Shown here piece after piece: positions 24,013 through 33,280 of a DNA stretch of 64,000 nucleotides. The translations under genes were made by a program, and so were the position numbers. The DNA comes from JAAXKN01 sp036261625 (GTDB lineage Bacteria > Bacteroidota > Ignavibacteria > Ignavibacteriales > SURF-24), in NCBI GenBank assembly GCA_036261625.1, contig DATAKL010000033.1, forward strand, positions 7,212 through 71,211, given 5' to 3'. Position 1 is the first letter of the stretch, and every line of letters starts with the position of its first letter. The notes under the pieces are model-generated. The model was not told the DNA's origin and ran no database searches. It saw only the letters and a program-made list of their open reading frames with translations.

Positions 24013-26673
24013 ATGAAACTGAAACTGCTGGCAATCATAATTCTTATTTTATCTGGCATCGCTTTTGGCGAAGCGAAGGATTCAAACTCCATAAGACGGC
24101 TCGGCGCTAAGGCTTTAAGGGCAGAGGAGACTGTTGTTATAGACGGAAAACTCACTGAGGAAGTCTGGAAGAAAACAGAAAACTGCTTCTCCGGCCTGCT
24201 GCAGAGGGACCCCAGCGAAGGAGCCCCGGCAACAGAAAGAACCGAGGTAAGAATTGCATTCGACGACGAGGCTCTTTACATCGGCGCAAGAATGTACGAT
24301 TCGAAACCCGATTCTATTGTGGCCCGTTTAGGCCGCCGCGATAATTCCTCCAATTCAGACGTAATCTACTTCTATATAGACCCTTACCTCGACCGCCGCA
24401 CGGGCAACTACTTCGGCGTCAATGCCGCGGGAACCCTTTATGACGGAATTCTTTATAATGACGACTGGAATGACAACTCGTGGGACGGAGTCTGGGAAGC
24501 CCGAACGAACATCGACCGGGAGGGCTGGACCGCGGAAATGAGAATACCGTATTCCCAGCTGAAGTTCCAGAAGGCTGAGAATTACGTATGGGCCATTAAC
24601 TTCGAAAGAATTATACAGAGAAAAAATGAGGACGATTATTTAACATTTACCCCAAAGGACGGCAACGGGTTTGTTTCCAGATTTCCGGAAATCCACGGCA
24701 TAGAAAACATTTCGCCGCGCGGAAGATTGGAAGTGCTCCCGTATGTTGTAGGTAAGGCCGAATATCTGAATCACGACAGTAACGATCCTTTCAATACCGG
24801 TTCAAAGTATACACCGGGCCTCGGTGTGGATCTTAAGGCGGGTTTGGGAAGCAATCTTACTCTCAATGCAACTGTGAATCCCGACTTCGGTCAGGTGGAG
24901 GTGGATCCCGCAGTTGTGAACTTAAGCGACGTGGAAACTTTCTATCAGGAGAAAAGGCCTTTCTTTGTTGAAGGCTCCAGCATATTTAATTTCGGGCAGG
25001 GAGGAGCAACCAACTACTGGGGATTCAACTGGCCTTCACCCACACTTTTCTACAGCCGCCGCATTGGGCGCGCTCCGCAGGGAAGCCTTCCCGATAACGA
25101 TTACGCCGATGTTCCTTCAGGCGCGCACATTCTCGGGGCGGCAAAGCTTACCGGTAAAGTTGCCGGCAGCTGGAACATTGGAACCATCAGCGCCCTTACA
25201 ATGCGTGAATATGCTGATATTCAGTACGAAGGGAAAAAAGCCAGTGCAGAGGTTGAACCCTTCTCGTACTACGGCGTCTACCGCGCGCAGAAGGATTTTA
25301 ACGACGCAAAGCAGGGCCTGGGTTTCCTGGCAACACAGACAAACCGCTTCTTTAAGGATGATAGATTGAGAAATGATATTAACTCGGGCGCTTTGGCATT
25401 CGGAATGGATGGCTGGACGTTTCTGGACGCTGATAAGGAATGGGTCGTTAGCGGCTGGGCTGCCGGTTCAAACGTAACCGGCTCAAAAGAAAAAATTACA
25501 GGTCTGCAGCGGAACTCTCAGCATTACTTCCAGAGGCCCGATGCTTCTTACCTGCATGTCGACAGTTCGGCAACTTCCCTTACGGGCTACGCATCCAGGT
25601 TCTACCTCGTCAAACAGAAAGGCAACTTCTTCGTTAACGCCGCCTTTGGTTTTGTTGATCCTAAGTTCGATGTTAACGACGCCGGCTATATGTATAACGG
25701 CGACGTAATAAACATGCACGCAGGTGCAGGGTATAAGTGGACAGAGCCGAACGATTTTTTCAGGTACCTTGAACTTGGAGGCGCACTTTTCAGAAACTAC
25801 GACTTCGGAAAAACCGTTATATGGGAAGGGCTCTTTCACTTCGGATCAATTACACTTCCCAATTATTTCGGCGCCAACTGGAATCTGGCTTACAACCCTC
25901 AGACCACCAGCAACAGAAGAACACGCGGCGGCCCGTATGCTCTTGTTGCTCCCGGCTATCAGGCCAACTTCTACTGGAACTCCGACAGCAGGAATACATT
26001 CCTCTTCGGAAACGGCTACGATTACTACGGACGGGAAGACGGCTCCGATCAGTGGGATACATACGTGGAGCTCACGTGGCGGCCCGGAGCAAACTTCAGC
26101 ATAAGCTTAAGTCCGCAGATTGCGGGCAACATACAGCAGATACAGTGGGTGGATTCATACAGCGACCCCACGGCCAGGGCAACTTTTGGAAAAAGATACA
26201 TTTATGCAAAGATGGATCAGATGACATTTTCGGCCGGCATCAGGCTTAACTGGATCTTTACGCCGCAGCTGAGCCTGCAGCTTTACATGCAGCCTCTTGT
26301 TTCCTCAGCTGAATACACCGGCTTCAAGTCGCTCAGCCGCGCAATGTCGCTGGACTACGATAAATTTGGGGCGGGATCTTCAACCATTAAAAAGAACGGC
26401 AATGAATATACTGTAGATGCCGACGGAGCGTTAAATCAGGCAGCGCAGTACACATTCGACAATCCTGATTTCAACTACAAGTCGTTAAGAGGAAATGCTG
26501 TATTAAGATGGGAGTACATGCCGGGATCTATCTTGTATCTGGTATGGACGCAGAGCCGGAGTGACAATGAAGACGAAGGGCAGTTCAATTTCGGGCGTTC
26601 ATTAAACCGCCTTGTCACAACAAGGGCCGACAACGTATTCATGCTGAAATTCACCTACTGGTTCAACATGTAA
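24013..26673 (+). CDS. DUF5916 outer-membrane protein with CBM9-like N-terminal domain
   Basis: The 886-residue exported protein has a signal peptide (LLAIIILILSGIAFGEA). A carbohydrate-binding-module-9-like domain occupies about 35-215 (VVIDGKLTEEVWKKTENC, DDEALYIGARMYDSKPDS, GWTAEMRIPYSQLKF). A long C-terminal region of alternating strands rich in Tyr, Trp and Gly ends in LKFTYWFNM, the form of a large outer-membrane barrel (DUF5916). Its ligand is unknown. It is separated from the DUF4097 gene by 114 bp and may have its own promoter. A clean terminator follows at 26763. Confidence 0.88.
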   Translation: MKLKLLAIIILILSGIAFGEAKDSNSIRRLGAKALRAEETVVIDGKLTEEVWKKTENCFSGLLQRDPSEGAPATERTEVRIAFDDEALYIGARMYDSKPDSIVARLGRRDNSSNSDVIYFYIDPYLDRRTGNYFGVNAAGTLYDGILYNDDWNDNSWDGVWEARTNIDREGWTAEMRIPYSQLKFQKAENYVWAINFERIIQRKNEDDYLTFTPKDGNGFVSRFPEIHGIENISPRGRLEVLPYVVGKAEYLNHDSNDPFNTGSKYTPGLGVDLKAGLGSNLTLNATVNPDFGQVEVDPAVVNLSDVETFYQEKRPFFVEGSSIFNFGQGGATNYWGFNWPSPTLFYSRRIGRAPQGSLPDNDYADVPSGAHILGAAKLTGKVAGSWNIGTISALTMREYADIQYEGKKASAEVEPFSYYGVYRAQKDFNDAKQGLGFLATQTNRFFKDDRLRNDINSGALAFGMDGWTFLDADKEWVVSGWAAGSNVTGSKEKITGLQRNSQHYFQRPDASYLHVDSSATSLTGYASRFYLVKQKGNFFVNAAFGFVDPKFDVNDAGYMYNGDVINMHAGAGYKWTEPNDFFRYLELGGALFRNYDFGKTVIWEGLFHFGSITLPNYFGANWNLAYNPQTTSNRRTRGGPYALVAPGYQANFYWNSDSRNTFLFGNGYDYYGREDGSDQWDTYVELTWRPGANFSISLSPQIAGNIQQIQWVDSYSDPTARATFGKRYIYAKMDQMTFSAGIRLNWIFTPQLSLQLYMQPLVSSAEYTGFKSLSRAMSLDYDKFGAGSSTIKKNGNEYTVDADGALNQAAQYTFDNPDFNYKSLRGNAVLRWEYMPGSILYLVWTQSRSDNEDEGQFNFGRSLNRLVTTRADNVFMLKFTYWFNM

Positions 26674-26691
26674 ATAAATTTTTCACGCATA

Positions 26692-26717
26692 TCTATAGAC
26701 AGGATGCCCCTTCGGGG
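26692..26717. repeat. TATAGACAGGATGCCCC hairpin repeat
   Basis: GCCCC-TTCG-GGGC hairpin preceded by CTATAGACAGGAT. A near copy lies at about 13127-13153 and a more diverged one (CTACAGACAAGTCGCC) at about 45599-45628. Confidence 0.6.
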
Positions 26718-26762
26718 CTGCGGAACAAAACAATAATTTCACGCATATACTTTCTCCATCAA

Positions 26763-26796
26763 AGCCCATACTCCGGTATGGGCTATTCTTTTTTAA
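26763..26796 (+). terminator. Terminator after the DUF5916 gene
   Basis: AGCCCATAC (26763-26771) pairs with GTATGGGCT (26776-26784) around TCCG; ATTCTTTTTT follows. Confidence 0.85.
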
Positions 26797-26797
26797 T

Positions 26798-27471
26798 GAA
26801 TAGCCACGGCCTTCAGGCCGTGGACAAATGAATCAAAAAACCCGTGGCTTTAGCCACAGATCCTCTGGGGATGATCGGGGGCTAAAGCCCCAACGAGAGG
26901 GGGATCGCGTAATCCACGAGCTAAAGCTCGTGGCTATTCAGGGGAAAGATCATTCATCACGAGCTAAAGCTCGCGGCCATTCAATTGAAACCGGCTTTAG
27001 CCGGCTTTTCCCAGATGAATAGCCACGACCTTCAGGTCGTGGAATAGGAGTAAAAAAATATTCGGGCTTTAGCCCCAGATCCTCTGGGGATGATCGGGGG
27101 CTAAAGCCCAAAAGAGAGAGGGATCGCGTAATCCACGAGCTGAAGCTCGTGGCTATTCAGGGGAAAGATCATTCATCACGAGCTGAAGCTCGCTGGCTAT
27201 TCAATTGAAACCGGCTTTAGCCGGCTTTTCCCAGATGAATAGCCACGGCCTTCAGGCCGTGGAATAGGAGTAAAAAAATATTCGGGCTTTAGCCCCAGAT
27301 CCTTCTCGGAGATAATCTGGGGCTAAAGCCCGAACGGGAGGGGGATCGCCTAACCCACGAGCTAAAGCTCGTGGCTATTCATCACGGCCTAAAGGTCGTG
27401 GCTATTCATGGGGAAAGTAATTTGAGTTCGGGATGAATATTAATCCACGGCCTGAAGGCCGTGGTTATTCA
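26798..27471. repeat. Compound palindromic repeat, locus 3, tandemly amplified
   Basis: About three copies of the compound palindrome stand head to tail, joined by GAAACCGGCTTTAGCCGGCTTT hairpins. The block starting GGGGAAAGATCATTCATCACGAGC at 26941 recurs at 27160, a period of 219 bp, with only scattered differences. The arms switch between CCACGACC, CCACGGCC and CCACGAGC versions while staying self-complementary. Open frames across it are shadows. Confidence 0.85.
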
Positions 27472-27481
27472 TAAGAAATGA

Positions 27482-28924
27482 TTATGAACCTTTTACAACT
27501 TTAATCTTTTCCTTTATTATCTCCAGCATCTCGTCAATCGTGTCGAGGTGTGTTCTGAAGGAGAGGACGGCAAGCCTGAGCGTAAATTTACCATCCACCA
27601 TTGTGGATGAAAGGAATAGCCTTCCGTCGTGCTGAATTTCATGCACGAGGCGGCTGTTAAATTCATCGGCATCACCTTTTTCAGGAATGTAGCGGAACGT
27701 GTCAACAGAAAGCTGCGGATAAGGGCCGCGTGCAATGCCTTTTATTTCTGCAAGTTTTTCGTGGAAATACCTGGCAAGCTGAATCTTTTCTTCAAGTGCG
27801 TCCCTGAAAGGTTTTACTCCGAGCGTCATCAAAGGAAGCCAGAGTCTTAAGCCCCGGAAATGCTTCGAGAGTTCGGGCGACAGGTCGGCTGGCGCCAGTT
27901 CATCGGTTGAGGAAAGTGCATCCTGCATGTAGTTTGCTTCGTAATGATGGGATTCCAAAAGTTTCATCCTGTCCTTCACAAGAACGGCGCCCGAGCCGTA
28001 AGGAATAAACAAGCCCTTGTGCGGATCCATTATTACGGAATCGGAAGTCTCAATTCCTTTCAATACTTTTCTGCCTGAATCGCAAAGATTGAAAAAGCCT
28101 CCGTAGGCGGCGTCAATGTGATACCAGAGTTTATATTTTGAAGCTATCTCTCCAATTTCCTGCAAAGGATCCACGGCACCAGTGTCTGTAGTTCCGGCCG
28201 AGGCAATAATGAGCCACGGGTTAAGTCCCGCCTCTTTGTCCTTAATAATTGCTTCTTCCAGGCTCCCTGGCTTCATGCGCCACGAGCTGTCCAGAGGAAT
28301 AAACCTCCGTATGCAGTCCTTAAGTCCTGCAATTCTGAGCGCCTTATCAACCGAGTGATGCACCTGGCTGGTTACATAGATTACAGAGCGATCAAAGTCC
28401 TTTGCCTTAAGGTTATGCGCGTCGCGCGAGGTAACGATACTCATGAGGTTTGCTATGCTGCCGCCCGAGGTGAGGCTGCCGGAGGCGGTTTCAGGATATC
28501 CGGTAAAGCCGGCCATCCATTTAAGGAGCATATTTTCCATGCGGACTGCGCCGGGGGAAGCGAAGAAGACTCCGGCGTAGCGGTTTGTAACGTCGGCCAG
28601 AAAGTCGCCCAGGGCCGAATGGAAAATGCCTCCACCGGGAATGTAGCCCAAATGGCCCCTATGGGCAGGATTAAGGCCCGGATTGTCCACGTTTGTTTTA
28701 AGTACATCAAGAACCTTGTCAAAATCTATGGGATTGTCCTGAACAGGGAAGCCGTAGATCCCTTCGCCCTTGCCCGCATTAAAATTATATGCGGGCATAT
28801 TGTAGACGTTCTTCAGGAAATTTTCCGAATAGTCTATGACTTTTTTAAGAAGTTCTTTTCTTTCTTTAGCATCGGGTTCCAGATTCAAGGCGGACTTTTC
28901 GAGCCTTTTAATATCCTCAGTCAT
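27482..28924 (-). CDS. PLP-dependent group II amino-acid decarboxylase
   Basis: The 480-residue protein has the group II decarboxylase layout. SGSLTSGGSIANLMSIVTSR lies near residue 148 and WYHIDAAYGGFF near 268, with the Asp that contacts the PLP ring. The PLP lysine is in MDPHKGLFIPYGS (about 303); most aromatic decarboxylases have HKWL/HKWM here, so HKG is a visible departure. It removes the carboxyl group of an amino acid such as an aromatic or acidic one; the substrate cannot be chosen from sequence alone. It follows rubrerythrin by 6 bases on the same strand, so the two are probably co-transcribed. Confidence 0.88.
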   Translation of the reverse strand: MTEDIKRLEKSALNLEPDAKERKELLKKVIDYSENFLKNVYNMPAYNFNAGKGEGIYGFPVQDNPIDFDKVLDVLKTNVDNPGLNPAHRGHLGYIPGGGIFHSALGDFLADVTNRYAGVFFASPGAVRMENMLLKWMAGFTGYPETASGSLTSGGSIANLMSIVTSRDAHNLKAKDFDRSVIYVTSQVHHSVDKALRIAGLKDCIRRFIPLDSSWRMKPGSLEEAIIKDKEAGLNPWLIIASAGTTDTGAVDPLQEIGEIASKYKLWYHIDAAYGGFFNLCDSGRKVLKGIETSDSVIMDPHKGLFIPYGSGAVLVKDRMKLLESHHYEANYMQDALSSTDELAPADLSPELSKHFRGLRLWLPLMTLGVKPFRDALEEKIQLARYFHEKLAEIKGIARGPYPQLSVDTFRYIPEKGDADEFNSRLVHEIQHDGRLFLSSTMVDGKFTLRLAVLSFRTHLDTIDEMLEIIKEKIKVVKGS

Positions 28925-28930
28925 TTTTCT

Positions 28931-29428
28931 TTAGAGTTTGGTGTACTTGTCGCCCGGGGCGCCGCAGATGGGGCAGTTTTCAGGCATCTGTCCGATTTCA
29001 ATGTGTCCGCACACGGGGCAGAGATAGATCGGGCAGTCTTCCAGATCCTTGCCCAGAATTGCTGCATCGAGAGCCATTTTGTAGAGTTCTGCGTGAATTT
29101 CCTCGGCCTTGAGGGCGTAGTTGAACATGCGTTTTGCCTTGTGTCCTTCCTTTTCGGCTTCTTCAGCCATAGGGGGATACATGACAGTATATTCAAAAGT
29201 TTCGCCTGAAATTGCTTCCTTCAGGTTTTCAACCGTGGAGCCTACGCCGTCGAGTGAACGCAAATGACCTTCGGCGTGGATTTTTTCGGCTTCGGCTGCT
29301 GTTCTGAAGAGTTTTGCAATGTTCGGAAGGCCGTCTTTTTCTGCTCTTCTGGCAAATGCAAGATATTTCTGGTATGCCTGGCTTTCGCCTGCAAAGGCTT
29401 CTTTCAGGTTTTCTTTTGTTTTTGACAT
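28931..29428 (-). CDS. Rubrerythrin
   Basis: The 165-residue protein carries the ferritin-like four-helix diiron domain. Its Glu/His ligands are in FAGESQAYQKYLAF (about 14), AEAEKIHAEGH (about 45), ISGETFEYTVMYP and KAEEIHAELYKM. A C-terminal rubredoxin-like iron site follows (CPVCG at about 137-141, CPICG at about 152-156). It reduces hydrogen peroxide in the cytoplasm of anaerobes and microaerophiles. It is the first gene of a two-gene unit with the decarboxylase. The leader holds a CCCGGAA/TTCCGGG hairpin (29470-29490). Confidence 0.95.
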   Translation of the reverse strand: MSKTKENLKEAFAGESQAYQKYLAFARRAEKDGLPNIAKLFRTAAEAEKIHAEGHLRSLDGVGSTVENLKEAISGETFEYTVMYPPMAEEAEKEGHKAKRMFNYALKAEEIHAELYKMALDAAILGKDLEDCPIYLCPVCGHIEIGQMPENCPICGAPGDKYTKL

Positions 29429-29685
29429 AATTGTGACCCCTGTATAATATTTGTTGTTTATAGCTGAGCCCCGGAAGAAAAGTTTCCGGGAAAAGTACTC
29501 TTAAAAATCAGGTACAATGATCAAAAATTATTTCCATAGATGCAATATTAATCGCTCCTGAAAAAACCCTTTCAAGGGGAGGAAAAACCGTTCAAATAAA
29601 ATTTGTGGTGTGTTAGGAATTTAGCTTCTATATTTCATGGCAGAATTTCTTTTATTTACACACTCATAACAGCCAAGAGGGAAAT

Positions 29686-31770
29686 ATGACCTTAAAGCAT
29701 CTGCCCTTATTTTTAATTATCTTTATTTTTATGACGCTATTAAACACTGCCGCACACGCAGGGGCTCCAGCCTGGATGGAAAAGTCGATTTCCAAACTGG
29801 AAAGTGAACTTGCCTCTAAGTATGGAGCTTCTCAGAAAGAGAGGGTTTCGAGGGGACTTAAGCAGGTCTCTCAGTTCTGGACTGAAGAAGACGGGAGCCA
29901 GGAGACCTTTGAAAATTTTGCAAGGGAAAACTTTGCCGGCGACACAACAACGCTTAATGCAATGTTCAGCCGCTTCGAACGCCTCTTTGAACAGTTGGAC
30001 GGACATATGCTGGAGATAGGGCGCCAGTTCCGCTGGCAGACAGACCTGGATCTGGGCACAATCTATCCTTTTGACGAAGTCTTCGCTGGCTACGACCCGT
30101 CGGCTCACCTGAACGACGATCTGTTCAATAACAAGATAGCTTTCATAGTCCTCCTTAACTTCCCCCTTACAACTCTTCAGGAAAGAATTGATAACGGGAA
30201 TAACTGGTCGCGCAGGCAGTGGGCCGAGGTAAGGCTTGCACAGCGCTTCTCGAAAAGAATTCCTGCCTCGGTTAACCTCGAATCGGCAAAGGCCGGCTCT
30301 GAGGCTGAAAGCTATATAGCTTCATATAATATATGGATGCATCACCTCCTGGATGAAAATGGTAAACGCATATTCCCCAAGGGGCTCAGACTACTTTCGC
30401 ACTGGAACTTAAGAGATGAAATTAAATCCGATTACGGCGAAGGGAAAGAGGGTTTTGAAAAACAGAAGATGATTCAGAAGGTAATGGAAAGAATAGTTAC
30501 ACAGACAATTCCTGAAAACGTGATTGATAATCCTTTCCTCGACTGGAATCCATACACAAATGAAGTAAAAACAGCCGCAGTAAATGACGGAGGTGATGAA
30601 AGCAAGAAAAGCCTTAAGGCTGTAAACGATGCCGAACCCGATACGCGCTATGAAACGCTTCTTAAGACTTTCAAGGCTGCACGGCTGACAGACCCGTATT
30701 CACCTACGGCTCCAACGCTTATTGCAAGGCGTTTTGATGAAGGGCGTGAGCTTCCGGAAGAAAGGGTTAAAGCCATGCTGGAGAAAGTGGTTTCTTCACC
30801 CTCGGCAGTAAAAATAGGAAAGCTCATTGAAAAAAGACTGGGCCGGTCTCTTGAGCCGTTTGACATATGGTACAACGGATTCCTCCCGAAGGGAAAATAT
30901 TCGGGAAGTGAGCTGGATAAGATCGTTTCAGAAAAGTATCCTACGGCAGACGCCTATAAAAAAGATATTCCGAATATGCTCGTGAAACTCGGCTTCAGCG
31001 CTGAACGCGCCCATATGCTGGCAGAAAATATTCTGGTCGACCCTGCCAGAGGATCGGGCCATGCGTCGGGTTCTGCCATGAGGTCGGAAAAGGCTCACCT
31101 TCGCACCCGTGTTGAAAAAGGCGGAATGAACTACAAGGGTTATAACATTGCTGTGCACGAAATGGGCCACAATGTGGAACAGACGTTTTCCCTTAACCTC
31201 ATGGATCACTGGTTTTTGCAGGGAGTGCCGAATACGGCATTTACAGAGGCTGTGGCATTTGTATTCCAGGCACGCGATCTGGAGCTATTGGGGCTTAGTG
31301 ATGCCGCGCAGAAGGATGAAGCTCTTCAGACGCTTAACGATTACTGGGCTGTTTACGAGATTGCAGGTGTAGCTCTTGTGGATATGCAGGTATGGCACTG
31401 GATGTACAATAATCCGGATGCGACACCCTCACAGTTAAAGGAAGCCGTTCTCAGTATATCAAAGGATATATGGAATAAGTACTACGCCCCGGTATTCGGA
31501 AAGAAAGATGTAGTGCTACTTGGAATTTATTCGCACATGATAGATTCTTTCATGTATCTGCCCGATTACCCGATGGGGCACATGATTGCATTCCAGATTG
31601 AAGATGAGATAAAGAAGAACGGCAACGTTGGTGCTGAAGTGGAAAGAATGACAAGGCAGGGTCTCATTCTGCCCGACATGTGGATGAAGGGCGCCACGGG
31701 ATCTGTCGTAAGTCCCGATGCGCTGCTTAACGCAACAGAGAAGGCATTGGATGGGATAAAATCCCTTTAG
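29686..31770 (+). CDS. Exported zinc metallopeptidase-like protein, family uncertain
   Basis: The 694-residue protein has a signal peptide (FLIIFIFMTLLNTAAHA). A gluzincin-type motif HEMGHNVEQ lies near residue 491, and FTEAVAFVFQARD about 35 residues later supplies a probable third ligand Glu. The N-terminal 450 residues are mostly helical with no recognisable domain; GSGHASGSAMR precedes the zinc motif. The arrangement resembles M3/M32-type helical peptidases, but I do not recognise the family. It is probably periplasmic. Inactive variants of this fold exist, but here the key residues are present. Confidence 0.7.
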   Translation: MTLKHLPLFLIIFIFMTLLNTAAHAGAPAWMEKSISKLESELASKYGASQKERVSRGLKQVSQFWTEEDGSQETFENFARENFAGDTTTLNAMFSRFERLFEQLDGHMLEIGRQFRWQTDLDLGTIYPFDEVFAGYDPSAHLNDDLFNNKIAFIVLLNFPLTTLQERIDNGNNWSRRQWAEVRLAQRFSKRIPASVNLESAKAGSEAESYIASYNIWMHHLLDENGKRIFPKGLRLLSHWNLRDEIKSDYGEGKEGFEKQKMIQKVMERIVTQTIPENVIDNPFLDWNPYTNEVKTAAVNDGGDESKKSLKAVNDAEPDTRYETLLKTFKAARLTDPYSPTAPTLIARRFDEGRELPEERVKAMLEKVVSSPSAVKIGKLIEKRLGRSLEPFDIWYNGFLPKGKYSGSELDKIVSEKYPTADAYKKDIPNMLVKLGFSAERAHMLAENILVDPARGSGHASGSAMRSEKAHLRTRVEKGGMNYKGYNIAVHEMGHNVEQTFSLNLMDHWFLQGVPNTAFTEAVAFVFQARDLELLGLSDAAQKDEALQTLNDYWAVYEIAGVALVDMQVWHWMYNNPDATPSQLKEAVLSISKDIWNKYYAPVFGKKDVVLLGIYSHMIDSFMYLPDYPMGHMIAFQIEDEIKKNGNVGAEVERMTRQGLILPDMWMKGATGSVVSPDALLNATEKALDGIKSL

Positions 31771-31795
31771 TATTGTTTTGTGAATGTCAGGAAAT

Positions 31796-31821
31796 GGCGC
31801 CGGGAAGTGGTTCCCGGCGCC
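31796..31821. terminator. Bidirectional terminator between convergent genes
   Basis: An 11-bp stem (31796-31806 with 31811-31821) with loop GTGG. Its core GCCGGGAA-GTGG-TTCCCGGC recurs as the reverse complement at 46380-46399. Confidence 0.8.
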
Positions 31822-31827
31822 GCAATT

Positions 31828-32529
31828 TTATTCCCCTTTTGTAACCGAGGAGCCGCCGCTCATATCGGTTCTGCCCAGTGTGGCGTTGCCGTAATAAATT
31901 ATCCTGGAGCCCCCGCTCTGGTCGGCATTTAGTTTTCCGTTCATATTTACTTCCGCCTCGCTTCCGCCTGAGAGTTCGGAGTTGACATTAGTAACCTTAA
32001 AATCCTTCAGCTTAAATGAGCTTCCGCCGGAGCCGTCAACAGAGAGGTTTTTGCCTGTTCCCTCAAGGCTCACCCAGCTTCCGCCGGAAAGGTCAAAGGA
32101 TGCGTTTGCGCATTTTAATCTGCCTTTGAGCTTTGCGCCTCCGGAGAGTTCGGCTTTAAAGTTGTCGGAAGTGTTATCCATTGTAATCATTCCCTTTGAG
32201 CCGCCGCTTAACTGCATTGCGGTAAGTTTAGGCATAGTAATATTAATGGTTATTTCATCCTGCCTGCGGGTAAACCAGCCTTTCATTGTAAATTCCAATG
32301 TTCTGCCGTGTTTGTCAACTTTCAGGTGTTCAAAATCTCTCTTGCTGGCCTTGACCTCAACTGAGTAGTTGTTTCCCTGTGTAATCTGCACGTGCATGCC
32401 GTATCCTGCTTCAACCTTATTAAAATCCTTATAGTCGAATTTCCTTGTCTCCTGTGCTGAAATTAAGCTGAATGCCAGGAACATGACCGTCATTGAAAGA
32501 TAAAGTCCTTTTAGTAAATTGCGTCTCAT
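31828..32529 (-). CDS. Head-GIN (DUF2807) exported protein
   Basis: The 233-residue protein starts with a signal peptide (LYLSMTVMFLAFSLISAQ). It has the DUF2807 pattern of the Bacteroidota putative autotransporter head-GIN family: FNKVEAGYGMHVQITQG near 35, then ELSGGAKLKGRL, DLSGGSWVSLEG and DGSGGSSFKL repeats that should form a beta solenoid. It is probably at the cell surface or in the periplasm; its function is not established. It is comparable in build to the DUF4097 pair at 21994-23898 but in a different locus. Confidence 0.88.
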   Translation of the reverse strand: MRRNLLKGLYLSMTVMFLAFSLISAQETRKFDYKDFNKVEAGYGMHVQITQGNNYSVEVKASKRDFEHLKVDKHGRTLEFTMKGWFTRRQDEITINITMPKLTAMQLSGGSKGMITMDNTSDNFKAELSGGAKLKGRLKCANASFDLSGGSWVSLEGTGKNLSVDGSGGSSFKLKDFKVTNVNSELSGGSEAEVNMNGKLNADQSGGSRIIYYGNATLGRTDMSGGSSVTKGE

Positions 32530-32618
32530 AACTTGCTCTCCGATTTGTTTATATGTTATTTAGACTTATAACTTCCGGAAAAGGTTGCACGTATGAATAA
32601 TTTAAATTTTTATAATTT

Positions 32619-32762
32619 GAATAACCACGACCTTCAGGTCGTGGATTCGGGATTCTCTCTCAATTTGGGCTTTAGCCCCAGATTCCCGGACGGAGGATCT
32701 GTGGCTAAAGCCACGGGGTTTTTTGATTCATTTGTCCACGGCCTGAAGGCCGTGGCTATTCA
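32619..32762. repeat. Compound palindromic repeat, locus 4
   Basis: A complete 144-bp unit of the same family as 20156-20297 (the first arm reads GAATAACCACGACC). A GGCTAAAGCCGGTTTCAATC fragment and a diverged GAGCTTTAGCTC arm follow to about 32812. No gene lies in 32530-32948. Confidence 0.8.
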
Positions 32763-32892
32763 TCTGGGAAAAGCCGGCTAAAGCCGGTTTCAATCCATGA
32801 GCTTTAGCTCGGGGTACCTGAAAACATTTCCCTTACTCCGTGCCGATTATCCGTTAAAATTTCGGGGATTATCGTTATCTTTGGGAGTTGTT

Positions 32893-32919
32893 TTGACAAC
32901 ATTGCTAATTAATTATAAA
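32893..32919 (+). promoter_or_regulatory. Possible promoter for the yhbY gene
   Basis: TTGACA (32893-32898) with TATAAA (32914-32919) gives a 15-base spacer; TAAATA at 32916-32921 gives 17. The gene starts at 32949. Confidence 0.4.
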
Positions 32920-32948
32920 TATGGGAATTTTACATGGTGAGAATATAG

Positions 32949-33248
32949 ATGAACAGCCTTAACTCCAAACAAAGGGCATTTTTGCGCTCGGAAGCCCATC
33001 ACCTTAAACCGGTGGTCAATATCGGTAAGGAAGGTGTAACCGACAGCGCCAGACAGGCTGTTGAAGATGCATTTAACAGGCGTGAACTGCTTAAAGTAAA
33101 AGTGCTGGAATATGCTCCTCTTAGCGCAAAAGAAGCGGGGAGTGATCTGGCAGAAAGAATCGATGGCTCTGAGCTCATTCAGGTGATCGGAAGGATTTTT
33201 GTACTCTACCGCCCTTTCCCCGAAAAACCGAAAATCGTTCTGCCTTGA
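32949..33248 (+). CDS. yhbY: YhbY-family RNA-binding ribosome assembly protein
   Basis: The 99-residue protein is a single CRS1-YhbY (CRM) domain. SKQRAFLRSEAHHLKPVVNIGKEG near the N-terminus contains the GxxG-like RNA-binding loop, and ELIQVIGRIFVLYRP ends the domain. In E. coli the protein associates with pre-50S particles. Length fits the single-domain family (about 95-100). The M19 dipeptidase starts 32 bp downstream in the same direction. Confidence 0.93.
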   Translation: MNSLNSKQRAFLRSEAHHLKPVVNIGKEGVTDSARQAVEDAFNRRELLKVKVLEYAPLSAKEAGSDLAERIDGSELIQVIGRIFVLYRPFPEKPKIVLP

Positions 33249-33280
33249 AAGCTGACTTTTATTAACAACATAAATAAAAA

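Noticed and set aside
26828..27022. 64-codon frame inside the tandem repeat at 26.8 kb
   Set aside because: It lies wholly in repeat DNA and breaks in the next repeat copy.
28355..29209. 284-codon plus-strand frame opposite the decarboxylase and rubrerythrin genes
   Set aside because: It is antisense to two well-recognised genes whose codon pattern explains the open frame.
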